Source: Bacteroidota bacterium
GTDB taxonomy: Bacteria; Bacteroidota; Bacteroidia; Chitinophagales; BACL12
DNA length: 64,000 bases
Direction: 5' to 3'
NCBI GenBank assembly: GCA_016706255.1
Contig: JADJJZ010000006.1
Span: 930,001 to 994,000 of the forward strand
Shown in pieces: positions 18,662 to 27,872 of this stretch (its first letter is position 1; each line of letters opens with the position of its first letter). Below the pieces are notes generated by a model that ran no database searches, was not told the DNA's origin, and worked only from the letters and a program-made list of their open reading frames with translations. The translations under genes and the position numbers were made by a program.

Positions 18662-19336
18662 ATGAAAAACAATTTAAGAAAAGCAATTTCATTTACAATC
18701 ATCACAGTAGTGTTTGCTTTTACCCATTTACAGGCTCAACATGCAGAGATAGGAGCGAGATTTATGCCCACTTTTTCATCTTTTGATGTAGTAAATTCAT
18801 CAGGAGGTGTAGTAAAAGGAACAATAACAATTGGATATGGCGCAGGCTTAATTGCAGGTGTATATTTAGGTGAACATTTTGGTGTTCAGGGTGAGGTAAT
18901 TTATAGTGTAATAAATCAAAAGTATACTGAAGTTGATGTTGAACAAAAAGTTACGTTAAAGTATATTAATATACCGATTTTAGCCAGTTTTAATACCGGT
19001 AAATCAAATCCGGTTAACTTGAATTTTGTTGCAGGACCTCAATTTGGAATTAGCGTAGGTGGGGCATTTGATGGCTCTGTTGAAGGCGACAGTGTTGTGC
19101 TTGATCCACAGGTGAACGTTAAAAAAGGTGATTTAGGTTTTGCTTACGGTGCCGGTCTCGATTTTGGCTTAGATCAGGAAAATATGGTTCGTTTAGGTTT
19201 AGGTTTCCGTGGAGTTTATGGTTTACTTGATATCAGCGATGATAGTAAAACTCAAACCAACGATAAATATTATGTTTTAGATCGTACGCATATTAAAACT
19301 TATGCTGTTTATATGGGGCTGTCAGTGTTATTTTGA
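18662..19336 (+). CDS. Outer-membrane beta-barrel protein (PorT/OMP_b-brl type)
   Basis: 224 residues with a signal peptide (to about LQAQ, residue 25), followed by alternating amphipathic strands and glycine-rich turns ending in a hydrophobic residue (VYMGLSVLF), the usual barrel terminus. Such small barrels are common in Bacteroidota; the specific role is not known. A canonical terminator follows at 19376-19403, so the gene is probably a single-gene unit. Confidence 0.82.
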   Translation: MKNNLRKAISFTIITVVFAFTHLQAQHAEIGARFMPTFSSFDVVNSSGGVVKGTITIGYGAGLIAGVYLGEHFGVQGEVIYSVINQKYTEVDVEQKVTLKYINIPILASFNTGKSNPVNLNFVAGPQFGISVGGAFDGSVEGDSVVLDPQVNVKKGDLGFAYGAGLDFGLDQENMVRLGLGFRGVYGLLDISDDSKTQTNDKYYVLDRTHIKTYAVYMGLSVLF

Positions 19337-19375
19337 TATATAGTGCTTAGGCACTTCATTAAATGTGCTGAAATT

Positions 19376-19403
19376 AACCTGCTCTTACCGGGCAGGTTTT
19401 TTT
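19376..19403 (+). terminator. Intrinsic terminator after the barrel gene
   Basis: Stem AACCTGCTC (19376-19384) with GGGCAGGTT (19390-19398, one G-T pair), loop TTACC, followed by a run of T. Confidence 0.88.
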
Positions 19404-19497
19404 ATTTGCAAAACCGTGAATTATGTAATAATTCTTTTTAATTGTATAATTAAAATATTAGTGTGTATAGTAGCTTTGAAAAAATGAAATTTACACT

Positions 19498-19680
19498 GTG
19501 AAACACACACTTTTTTTACCCGCAAAAGCGGCGCGCACTCTGGTTAAGTATCCAATAACTCACTTTAAATACGAGCTGTTATCGCCTAATGAAGCTGTAA
19601 TGTTATTGCCTGAATATATACCCGTTTTGCAGGCACTTTGTATACAATATAATCAATCTGTTAAAATCACTCTATTGTAA
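19498..19680 (+). CDS. Possible small protein (60 residues), uncertain
   Basis: Opens with GTG and encodes 60 residues including LLSPNEAVMLLPEYIPVLQALCIQYN. No family recognised, no signal peptide, no clear promoter or ribosome-binding site. It lies between a terminator and a lipoprotein gene, with no overlap with another gene. May be a chance reading frame. Confidence 0.25.
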   Translation: MKHTLFLPAKAARTLVKYPITHFKYELLSPNEAVMLLPEYIPVLQALCIQYNQSVKITLL

Positions 19681-19717
19681 TACAATTATATCCTAAATTA
19701 ATATAAATCCAACAAAA

Positions 19718-20164
19718 ATGAAAAAAATTAAAAATTACCTTGTAATTACTGCTGTATTGTTTGTAACAGTAATTGGATGTAAATCCGCATCTGAAAAAAA
19801 TAATGATTTAAATGCCACTGAAGAAGAAATGCAGGATGCTCAGAAAAATGCAAAAGAGGCTGAACAAAACTTATTAGAAAGTTCAGAATGGTTAGAATTT
19901 GAAAAAGCAGCTAATCTTGCCATTGCTGAAAATGAAACAAAAATTGCCGAATTACGCGTTAAAATGAGTAAATCAGGGCGTACATTTGATAAATTGTATG
20001 AAAAAAACATAGATCGTTTAGAAGAAGAAAACAGAAACTTGAAAATGCGTTTGGAAGCATACAAAAAAAGTCAAAGTGGCTGGGAAAGTTTTAAAGACGA
20101 ATTTAATCGCGATATGGAAAATCTTGGTAACGCAATAAGAGACTTAGGAGTTGACAATAAATAG
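19718..20164 (+). CDS. Coiled-coil lipoprotein
   Basis: 148 residues. The signal peptide MKKIKNYLVITAVLFVTVIGC ends in a lipobox (VIGC), so the mature protein is probably lipid-anchored. The mature part is almost wholly charged helix (ATEEEMQDAQKNAKEAEQNL and later RLEEENRNLKMRLEAYKK), strongly coiled-coil and rich in Glu/Lys. No enzymatic domain. Similar small coiled-coil lipoproteins occur near stress-response genes; role unknown. Confidence 0.8.
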   Translation: MKKIKNYLVITAVLFVTVIGCKSASEKNNDLNATEEEMQDAQKNAKEAEQNLLESSEWLEFEKAANLAIAENETKIAELRVKMSKSGRTFDKLYEKNIDRLEEENRNLKMRLEAYKKSQSGWESFKDEFNRDMENLGNAIRDLGVDNK

Positions 20165-20181
20165 TAGTATATTTGTTCAAT

Positions 20182-20520
20182 ATGGAAGTTGGAGAAATAG
20201 AAAAATCGAAAGTACTCATAACGGTTGAGATAATTGAATATATTCCCAATTCAGTTGTAATAAAAACAATTTTAAAAAAATCTACAGGAAATATTAGTGT
20301 AATGTCGTTTGATACCGGTGAAGGTTTAACGGAAAAAACCACACCTTTTGACACATTTGCTCAAATAATTGAAGGAAAAGCCGAGATTGTAATTAAAGGG
20401 GTTTCAAATACGCTGGAAACAGGCGAATCTATTGTTATTCCTGCTCATGCGGCTAATCTGATAAAAGCAAATGAACGCTTTAAAATGATTATGACAGTGA
20501 TAAAAAGTGGTTACGAATGA
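20182..20520 (+). CDS. Cupin-domain protein
   Basis: 112 residues, one small cupin barrel: FAQIIEGKAEIVIKGVSNTL is cupin motif 1 (with few histidines) and GESIVIPAHAANLIKANERF is motif 2. The usual metal-binding histidines of motif 1 are largely missing, so a non-metal or ligand-binding role is possible. A TTG lies 9 bases upstream in frame, but a TATATTTG box (20168-20175), matching TAnnTTTG, overlaps it. If real, the transcript would start at or near the ATG, that is, almost leaderless. Confidence 0.8.
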   Translation: MEVGEIEKSKVLITVEIIEYIPNSVVIKTILKKSTGNISVMSFDTGEGLTEKTTPFDTFAQIIEGKAEIVIKGVSNTLETGESIVIPAHAANLIKANERFKMIMTVIKSGYE

Positions 20521-20599
20521 TTTAAAGTTGTTCGATAAATGATTTTTGTTATTTTTTAATCCGACGAGTGATATTAACTTTCTGTTTAACACTGGCCAA

Positions 20600-22219
20600 A
20601 TGCTATCGTCGGAAAACAATATATTTAATCAATCCTATAAGGATATACTTAATTTGGTCAAAGCAAATTACCCTGATGGTTTATCAGAGGAAGATGCTAA
20701 CCACAGGTTAAATACAAACGGCAAAAATATGTTACGCGAAAAACGAAGTATAAACGTTTTTCGCGTTTTTGTTATGCAACTTGCCAATTGGCTGATTGGC
20801 ATTCTCTTTATAGCAGCCGGTATCACCGTTTTTTTAGGTGAATATGTTGATGCCGGTATTATTTTATTGGTTGTGTTTATCAATGCATTGTTAGGCACCA
20901 TCCAGGAAATAAAGGCAAATAAAGCGATTTCCGGCTTACAAAATTTTGTAAAACTGAAATCGCACGTAAAACGGAATAATAAAATTATTCATATTGAAGC
21001 TGAAAATCTTGTTGTAGGTGATATTGTTATTTTAGAAGCAGGGAGTTTTGTTCCTGCCGACTTATGTTTAATTACCAGTGCTCAGCTTCAAATTAATGAA
21101 TCTACACTTACCGGTGAGTCAATTCCTGCAAACAAAAATGCAACAACTGATACTCCGGATGCACAACAGGGCGATAAAAGTAATTTCGCATTCATGTCAA
21201 CGCTGGTTACAAACGGCACTGCAGAAGGTGTTGTATTTGCAGTAGGCATGGATACTGAAATTGGAAAAATTGCCGACCTGTTAAATACCCAAAAAAGGGT
21301 GGATACGCCACTTGAAAAAAGATTAAATCAATTAGGGAAAAAAATAGGACTGGCTGCCATTGTGATTTGTATTTTGATTTTTATAATTGGCGTGCTGCAG
21401 GGAAAAAAGCCCGGAGATCTTTTTTTAACCGCTGTTTCACTCGCTGTTGCAGCCATCCCTGAAGGACTTACTGCAATTGTTGCTGTTGTTTTATCAATTG
21501 GTGTTACAAAAATGGCCAAACAACATGCTATCGTAAAAAAACTCGCGGCCGTTGAAACACTTGGTTCGGTAAATATTATTTGCACCGATAAAACCGGAAC
21601 ATTAACCCAAAATAAAATGACCGTACAACAATATTTTGTATGGGATACTATTTTGGAAGTTACTGAAAACAAAGATGAAAAAACGACACCGGTTTTAAAA
21701 AAAATGCTGGAAACAATGGTGTTGTGTTCCAATGCAACTTTTATTGATAATGAAAGCACCGGTGATCCGACTGAAATTGCACTGCTGCACTTTTATGATA
21801 ACTATGCAACTGACAGGCAAAATTATATTCAAATAAATAAACGATTGCTTGAAAACCCGTTCGACGCCACGCGAAAACGCATGTCGACATTGCATCAACA
21901 TGCAAACGGATTTGTTGTTTCGGCCAAAGGTGCAATTGTAAGTATACTCGACATCGCTTCACATATTTTAATTGATGAATCTATAATTCCCATTACAGAA
22001 CTGCACAAAAAGAGAATACGGGAAGTTGGTGAGCAATTATCTGATAAAACATTTCGGACCCTGGCTGGAGGGTATAAAACTGTACCTGGTTTAATTACCG
22101 CAGAACAAATGGAGTCAGATATTATTTTCATTGGTTTAGTTGCAATGTTTGATCCGCCGCGTATTGAAGTAAAACCTGTTATTGAAGCAGCAAAAAGGCC
22201 GGAATTGAAACGATTATGA
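20600..22219 (+). CDS. Calcium-type P-type ATPase, N-terminal part (frameshifted)
   Basis: First 539 residues of a cation-pumping P-ATPase. Seen here: the N-terminal cation-ATPase domain, two membrane helices, the actuator domain with LTGESIPA, the helix-4 motif AAIPEGL typical of P2A Ca2+ pumps, the phosphorylation site ICTDKTGTLT, and most of the nucleotide-binding domain. The frame then fails: after EAAK the sequence reads RPELKRL and stops, whereas one more A in the run at 22192-22196 would give EAAKKAGIETIMITGDHK and join the next fragment. The chosen ATG gives a normal N-terminus; an in-frame TTG upstream (20546) looks unused. Confidence 0.9.
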   Translation: MLSSENNIFNQSYKDILNLVKANYPDGLSEEDANHRLNTNGKNMLREKRSINVFRVFVMQLANWLIGILFIAAGITVFLGEYVDAGIILLVVFINALLGTIQEIKANKAISGLQNFVKLKSHVKRNNKIIHIEAENLVVGDIVILEAGSFVPADLCLITSAQLQINESTLTGESIPANKNATTDTPDAQQGDKSNFAFMSTLVTNGTAEGVVFAVGMDTEIGKIADLLNTQKRVDTPLEKRLNQLGKKIGLAAIVICILIFIIGVLQGKKPGDLFLTAVSLAVAAIPEGLTAIVAVVLSIGVTKMAKQHAIVKKLAAVETLGSVNIICTDKTGTLTQNKMTVQQYFVWDTILEVTENKDEKTTPVLKKMLETMVLCSNATFIDNESTGDPTEIALLHFYDNYATDRQNYIQINKRLLENPFDATRKRMSTLHQHANGFVVSAKGAIVSILDIASHILIDESIIPITELHKKRIREVGEQLSDKTFRTLAGGYKTVPGLITAEQMESDIIFIGLVAMFDPPRIEVKPVIEAAKRPELKRL

Positions 22220-23274
22220 TTACCGGAGATCATAAAAACACTGCTTTCGCTATCGCGCGACAATTGGGCATTGCTGAAAATATTGATCAGGTGATTTCGG
22301 GCATCGACCTTGAAAAAAATAAAAATTCGAAGCTACCTTTTTCAATAACTCAATATAAAGTTTTTGCAAGAGTTGCTCCTGAACAGAAGGTTGATGTAGT
22401 TAAATTATTTAAAAATGAAGGTGCAATTGTGGCCATGACGGGCGATGGTGTAAATGACGCACCATCATTACAGGAAGCGGACATTGGTATAGCTATGGGT
22501 AAATCCGGAACCGATATTGCAAGAAATGCAGCTGATATCATTTTAACGGATGATAATTTCAATACCATAATTACGGCTATAGAAAAAGGTCGCAATATCT
22601 ATAATAATATCAAAAAGGCTGTGCTATTTTTAGTAACATGTAATTTGGGTGAAGTAACTGCTGTGTTTCTTGCCATAATACTTGGAATGGAGGCTCCTTT
22701 AATTGCGACACAATTATTGTGGATTAATTTAATTACTGACTCCTTACCAGCTTTAGCTTTGGGTATGAGTAAATCTGATAATGCTGTTATGCAATTTAAA
22801 CCACGGCCTTCAAACGAGACATTTTTTACAAAAAATAGAACCTGGCGCGTTGTTTTAGCCGGTATTATTATCGGACTGGTTACCTTATGCGCTTATTGTT
22901 TTGGTTTTTACACATTTAATGTTTCTCCCTTTGATAATACAATTGATCCGGCTATCATGGAATATTCAAGAACATTGGCCTTTATGGTATTAATTGTTTC
23001 ACAATTGTTTTACGCTTTGTCACTTCAGCATGTGCAGAAAAGTATTTTTAATAACAAAATGTTTCGTAACAAATTGTTATGGTTTGCTTTAATTGGAGGT
23101 ATTTCGATTCAATTGATCATTATCTATGTGCCTGTTTTGCGCAATATGTTGCATTTGCAAATACCGGACAAAAATGGATGGCTGGTTATTGTTGTTTTAG
23201 GTGCCTTACCGTTATTAATTTCTGAGCTATTTAAAATAATTAAACTCCCAAAACGAGGCTTAAAACGTAGTTAA
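22216..23274 (+). CDS. Calcium-type P-type ATPase, C-terminal part (frameshifted)
   Basis: Continues the pump in the other frame, from MITGDHKNTAFAIARQLGI in the P domain, through the hinge motif MTGDGVNDAPSL, to six C-terminal membrane helices. It overlaps the first fragment by four bases, an effect of the frameshift, not of gene design. Repaired, the pump would be about 891 residues, a normal P2 length. The apparent ATG is an internal methionine. Either the gene is a recent pseudogene or one base was lost in sequencing or assembly. Confidence 0.88.
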   Translation: MITGDHKNTAFAIARQLGIAENIDQVISGIDLEKNKNSKLPFSITQYKVFARVAPEQKVDVVKLFKNEGAIVAMTGDGVNDAPSLQEADIGIAMGKSGTDIARNAADIILTDDNFNTIITAIEKGRNIYNNIKKAVLFLVTCNLGEVTAVFLAIILGMEAPLIATQLLWINLITDSLPALALGMSKSDNAVMQFKPRPSNETFFTKNRTWRVVLAGIIIGLVTLCAYCFGFYTFNVSPFDNTIDPAIMEYSRTLAFMVLIVSQLFYALSLQHVQKSIFNNKMFRNKLLWFALIGGISIQLIIIYVPVLRNMLHLQIPDKNGWLVIVVLGALPLLISELFKIIKLPKRGLKRS

Positions 23275-23569
23275 TTACATTCAATATTATGCTTTGTTGT
23301 TAAATCTTGGTTAACCCACGCACTTTGAAGCCAACTTATATATAAGAACGTTGAAGCACCGCAATACTGTGGCTTTGATGCATTTCCGCATAAAATAGCA
23401 CGAAGTGTGAATGTTGTAACTTTAATAAAGTTTTTTGTAATATTTTAATGTCATTTAAACACAACTTTGTGTATAGGTATAAATATTTGCTGTTAGCCAT
23501 TGTAAACGATTGAATATGAATTCAATTTTGATTTGGTTATATTAAACGATTATTTACGCTAACAATTAA
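23275..23569 (+). other. Intergenic stretch, 295 bases
   Basis: AT-rich, no reading frame or clear hairpin. It should hold the promoter of the GH130-glycosyltransferase pair, but I see no convincing TTTG/TAnnTTTG pair. Confidence 0.5.
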
Positions 23570-24613
23570 ATGACTGATTTAAAATTAATTAAGCATGGTA
23601 TTTTGCTTGAAAAAACAACAAATGAATTTGAAAATGCCGGGGTAATAAATCCAGCTACTATTGAAACAAATGATACTTTCCACCTATTTTACCGGGCAGT
23701 AAGTAAAGGTAATCACTCGAGTATTGGGCATTGTAAATTGTTATCTCCGCTTGTTATTGATACACGCGACGTTGAACCTTTGCTTGTTCCGGAATTTGAT
23801 TTTGAACTGCAAGGTATGGAAGACCCGCGAATGGTTAAAATAGATGACTTGTATTATTTAACCTATACCGGATATGATGGTGTAAATGCATTGGGTGGAT
23901 TGGCTGTTTCTAAGGATTTAAAGCAGTTTGAAAAAAAGGGCATTATCGTTCCGCAAGTTACCTATCTTGAATTTAATATCATTACCCAAATCAAATCAAA
24001 GATTAATGAAAAATATACCCGTTATAACAGTAACGATAATATAATTGACAAACTTGGTAAACCAATGTATATATGGGATAAAAATGTAATCCTTTTCCCA
24101 AGAAAAATTAACGATTATTTCTATTTTTTACAAAGAATAAAACCGGACATTCAATTGGTTAAATTTCAAAATTGGACAGATTTAACACCTGAATTCTGGA
24201 AAAATTATTTTATCAATTTCGAGGAAAATATCGTTATGACCCCGAAATTTAAACATGAAATAAGTTATATCGGTGGTGGTTGTCCGCCAATTGAAACAGC
24301 CGATGGTTGGTTGCTTATTTACCATGCGGTGCACGATACTATTAATGGATATGTTTATTCCGCCTGCGCTTCATTGCTCGATTTAAATAATCCCTTTATT
24401 GAAATTGCAAGACTGCCTTACCCGCTGTTTAAACCACAGGAAAGCTGGGAATTAAATGGTGAAGTAAATAATGTTTGTTTCCCTACAGGAACGCTCTCTG
24501 TTGAAGACACACTGTTTATTTATTACGGTGCCGCTGATGAACAAATCGCCTGTGCATCATTAAGTTTATCTGCTTTAGTTAAAGAATTATTACTTAATAA
24601 AATTGCTATATGA
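23570..24613 (+). CDS. GH130 family glycoside phosphorylase/hydrolase
   Basis: 347 residues, a five-bladed beta-propeller enzyme of the GH130 family, which acts on beta-mannosides, mostly by phosphorolysis. Recognised by the N-terminal NPATIETNDTFHLFYRA, the active-site region GMEDPRMVKIDDLYYLTYTG, and the later GGGCPPIETADGWLLIYHAV. No signal peptide, so cytoplasmic. It overlaps the following glycosyltransferase by four bases (ATGA), so the two are translationally coupled and probably act on the same mannose-containing glycan. Whether it degrades or remodels that glycan is unknown. Confidence 0.9.
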   Translation: MTDLKLIKHGILLEKTTNEFENAGVINPATIETNDTFHLFYRAVSKGNHSSIGHCKLLSPLVIDTRDVEPLLVPEFDFELQGMEDPRMVKIDDLYYLTYTGYDGVNALGGLAVSKDLKQFEKKGIIVPQVTYLEFNIITQIKSKINEKYTRYNSNDNIIDKLGKPMYIWDKNVILFPRKINDYFYFLQRIKPDIQLVKFQNWTDLTPEFWKNYFINFEENIVMTPKFKHEISYIGGGCPPIETADGWLLIYHAVHDTINGYVYSACASLLDLNNPFIEIARLPYPLFKPQESWELNGEVNNVCFPTGTLSVEDTLFIYYGAADEQIACASLSLSALVKELLLNKIAI

Positions 24614-26976
24614 TAACAGAATTTAAAAACCGAACTCGTGGAGTAACATGGACCGCTCCTGTGCAAACCCTTATTGGATACTCTGCTAATAAGTTTGTTA
24701 AAAAGCAAGAAAGTAAACCTGAGCTTTTATTTATTACATCTTTTCCAAGCAGAGAATGTGGAATTGCTACCTATTCGCAGGATTTAATAACATCAATCCA
24801 AAACAAATTCGGCAATTCTTTTAAAATAAGTGTTTGTGCTGTTGAGAATGGTAACGATGAATACATTTATGATACACAGGTGCGTTTCATTTTAAAGGCT
24901 GATCAGCCCGATGCATATACGCAGTTGGCGAAACAAATAAATGCCAATACACAAATTCAATTGGTGCTCATGCAACATGAATTTGGTTTCTACAATAGAA
25001 ATAAAGATCAGGCGCTGGAATTACTGCAACAGATAAATAAACCCAAAGTGCTGGTATTTCATACTGTACTGCCAAATCCGAATGAAAAATTATTTACGCA
25101 TGTTAATGCGATGGCTGCTGTTGCAAATTCAATAATTGTAATGACCAATACCAGCTCAAAAATTCTAAATATCGATTATCATATTCCTAAAAGCAAAATT
25201 GCTGTAATCCCACACGGAACACACCTCGTAGCGCATACTGATAAGTTGTTGTTAAAAGAAAAATACGGATTAAAAGATAAAAATGTACTGGCGACATTTG
25301 GATTAATTAGTTCAGGAAAAAGTATTGAAACCACCCTGAAAGCCTTACCGGGAATTATTAAAAAATATCCGGAGGTAATGTTCTTAATTATAGGGAAAAC
25401 ACATCCAACCATCGTAAAAAATGATGGCGAACAATACCGGAAAATGCTTGAAACGCTTATTGCGGAATTAAATCTCACCAATAACGTAAGATTTGTAAAT
25501 TATTTTTTACCATTACCTGAGTTATTGGAATATCTGCAACTCACCGACATTTATCTTTTTACTTCAAAAGACCCTAATCAGGCTGTTAGTGGAACATTTT
25601 CATATGCATTAAGCTGTGGATGCCCAATTATTTCCACGCCAATACCACACGCAGTGGAAGTTCTGAAAAATGGTTGTGGAATTGTATTTGATTTTGAAGA
25701 TGTTGCTCAATTGGAAAAATCTATCCTGATGTTGTTGGATGATGAAAAACTGAGGGAAGAAATAACACTAAATGCCTTGCATACTATTGCTGCAACTGCC
25801 TGGGAAAATGCAGCCCTGGAGCATGTTAAATTATTTCAAAAAGTTTCAAGTAATAAACTACCTATAAAATATACTGTGCCGGATATTAATTTAAACCATA
25901 TCAAACGATTAACAACAGACTTTGGTATGCTGCAGTTTTCAAAAATATATGAACCGGATATAAACTCAGGTTACACACTTGATGATAATGCAAGGGCATT
26001 AATTGCAGTATGTAAACATTATGAATTATTTGAAGATAAAGAAGATTTAAAACTAATTACAATTTATGTGAATTTTATAAAACATTGTTTGCTTAATGAA
26101 AGCTATTTTTTAAATTATGTTGACATTAATAAACAATTTACGGCTCAAAATTATTCTACAAACCTTGCTGATGCCAATGGCAGGGCTATTTGGGCATTGG
26201 GCTTCTTATTGTCAAAGGCTGATATTTTACCGGCTCACTTAATTAATATTGGCATGCAAGTATTTGATCGCGCTATTATTTGTATCGATAAAATTTATTC
26301 TACCCGTGCAATGGGATTTATTATTAAAGGATTATTTTATAAAAATAATACCTTCCCGTCTAGTGAAAACACGGCACTGATAACCACTTTAGCGAATCGA
26401 TTTGTTCAAATGTATAAACACGAGAGCGATGAAAGTTGGAAATGGTTTGAAAGTTATTTCACTTATGCCAATAGTATACTTTCGGAAGCTTTGTTGTGTG
26501 CATACCTTGTAACCGGTTCTACTGAATATAAAAACATCGCTAAAGAATCCTTTGATTTTTTATTATCTAAAATATTTATAAATGATAAAATCAAAGTAAT
26601 TTCCAACAAAACCTGGATGCAAAAAAATATTGATTACTCCGGCGACCCTGTGGGAGGCGAACAGCCAATAGATGTGGCGTATACTATTTTAGCTTTAGAT
26701 AAATTTTATCGTGTATTTGAAGATTTAAACTATCTTAAAAAAATGACCATCGCTTTTAATTGGTTCCATGGCAGAAATCACTTGAATAAAATTGTATATA
26801 ATCCGTGTACCGGTGGCTGTTATGATGGTGTTGAGGAGTTTGGTGTAAACCTTAATCAAGGTGCTGAATCAACATTGAGCTATTTGTTAGCGAGAGTAAC
26901 TATGGAAGAAAATGGTAACGTGTTAAAACAAACTACAGGCAAAGAGGTATTCTCAATGAACGTTTTTGAAATGTAG
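24610..26976 (+). CDS. Glycosyltransferase (GT4) fused to an alpha/alpha-barrel-like domain
   Basis: 788 residues in two parts. Residues about 38-420 form a GT-B glycosyltransferase: N-terminal ELLFITSFPSRECGIATYSQ, then GLISSGKSIETTLKALPGI and the nucleotide-sugar region SGTFSYALSCGCPIISTPIPHAVEVL. Residues about 430-770 are helical with repeating motifs (SGYTLDDNARALIAVCKHYE, NLADANGRAIWALGFLLSK, GAESTLSYLLARVTM) that resemble six-hairpin glycosidases, so this half may hydrolyse or bind sugar. No signal peptide. The four-base overlap with the GH130 gene points to a joint pathway, perhaps synthesis and turnover of a mannose glycan. Confidence 0.85.
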   Translation: MITEFKNRTRGVTWTAPVQTLIGYSANKFVKKQESKPELLFITSFPSRECGIATYSQDLITSIQNKFGNSFKISVCAVENGNDEYIYDTQVRFILKADQPDAYTQLAKQINANTQIQLVLMQHEFGFYNRNKDQALELLQQINKPKVLVFHTVLPNPNEKLFTHVNAMAAVANSIIVMTNTSSKILNIDYHIPKSKIAVIPHGTHLVAHTDKLLLKEKYGLKDKNVLATFGLISSGKSIETTLKALPGIIKKYPEVMFLIIGKTHPTIVKNDGEQYRKMLETLIAELNLTNNVRFVNYFLPLPELLEYLQLTDIYLFTSKDPNQAVSGTFSYALSCGCPIISTPIPHAVEVLKNGCGIVFDFEDVAQLEKSILMLLDDEKLREEITLNALHTIAATAWENAALEHVKLFQKVSSNKLPIKYTVPDINLNHIKRLTTDFGMLQFSKIYEPDINSGYTLDDNARALIAVCKHYELFEDKEDLKLITIYVNFIKHCLLNESYFLNYVDINKQFTAQNYSTNLADANGRAIWALGFLLSKADILPAHLINIGMQVFDRAIICIDKIYSTRAMGFIIKGLFYKNNTFPSSENTALITTLANRFVQMYKHESDESWKWFESYFTYANSILSEALLCAYLVTGSTEYKNIAKESFDFLLSKIFINDKIKVISNKTWMQKNIDYSGDPVGGEQPIDVAYTILALDKFYRVFEDLNYLKKMTIAFNWFHGRNHLNKIVYNPCTGGCYDGVEEFGVNLNQGAESTLSYLLARVTMEENGNVLKQTTGKEVFSMNVFEM

Positions 26977-27092
26977 GAATTTTGCAACTCTTATTAGAAA
27001 TTTTGTAAGCGGCTGCCACGGTTTGAGTAGTAATTTTACTTTACCCAGGACATTCAAATAGTAATTATTGTTTTGATGAGGGATGCGTAGTT

Positions 27093-27755
27093 ATGAAAAA
27101 ATTAGATAATAAAATTGTTTTTATTACCGGGGGACTTAGCGGAATTGGTTTATCCTGTGCCATTGCTGCAGCTAATGAAGGAGCAACTATTATGGTTGCA
27201 GATTTGAAATCGGAAAATGAAGAAGCTGCAATGAACAAAATATTATCTATATCTCCCAAATCACAATTTATTGCATGTAATGTTGGCGATTATAATGAAG
27301 TTGAGGCTGCTATTAACACTACTGTAGAAACTTTAGGAGCTGTGGATATTGCTTTAAATAATGCCGGAATTGGTGGAGAACCTAATAAAACCGGAGATAT
27401 GACTGATGAACAATGGCTTCAGGTAATGAATATCAATTTAAACGGTGTTTTTTATTGTATGAAACATGAAATCACACAAATGCTGAAGCAGAAAAAAGGT
27501 GTTATTGTAAATATGTCATCCATTCTTGGTAAAGCCGGGTTTGCAACATCACCACATTATGTAGCAGCAAAACATGGTGTAATTGGTTTAACACAAGCCG
27601 CAGCGCTCGAATATGCTGTTTCCGGCATTCGTGTTAATGCAATTTGTCCGGGGTTTATTCAAACACCTTTACTGGCTAAAGCCGGAATAAAAGATCATGA
27701 GAAGGCAATGGAACAAATCATTCAATTACATCCTATGAAAAGATTAGGTAAATAG
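27093..27755 (+). CDS. Short-chain dehydrogenase/reductase, truncated by in-frame TAG
   Basis: Classical SDR: nucleotide motif TGGLSGIG (residues 11-18), NNAGIGG, catalytic Ser in NMSSILG and YVAAKHG (YxxxK), then the PGFIQTPL loop. The frame ends at TAG (27753-27755, codon 221) just before the conserved end. In the same frame the sequence continues as EEVAKAFIYLASDD ... GIALNVDGGYLAQ to TAA at 27852-27854, exactly the missing SDR C-terminus. The full protein would be 253 residues. The stop replaces the residue before EEV. The truncated enzyme lacks the last strand and dimer contacts, so probably a recent pseudogene, unless the base is an error or the stop is suppressed. Confidence 0.9.
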   Translation: MKKLDNKIVFITGGLSGIGLSCAIAAANEGATIMVADLKSENEEAAMNKILSISPKSQFIACNVGDYNEVEAAINTTVETLGAVDIALNNAGIGGEPNKTGDMTDEQWLQVMNINLNGVFYCMKHEITQMLKQKKGVIVNMSSILGKAGFATSPHYVAAKHGVIGLTQAAALEYAVSGIRVNAICPGFIQTPLLAKAGIKDHEKAMEQIIQLHPMKRLGK

Positions 27756-27854
27756 GAAGAAGTAGCTAAAGCCTTTATCTATCTCGCATCTGATGATAGT
27801 TCATTTACAACAGGCATTGCCTTGAATGTAGACGGTGGTTATTTAGCGCAATAA
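27756..27854 (+). pseudogene. Remnant C-terminus of the SDR gene
   Basis: Thirty-two codons after the TAG, reading EEVAKAFIYLAS and ending LNVDGGYLAQ, in frame with the truncated SDR and without further stops. This is the normal SDR C-terminus and shows the break is a single stop codon. Confidence 0.85.
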
Positions 27855-27872
27855 AAATTAAATTAAAATATA

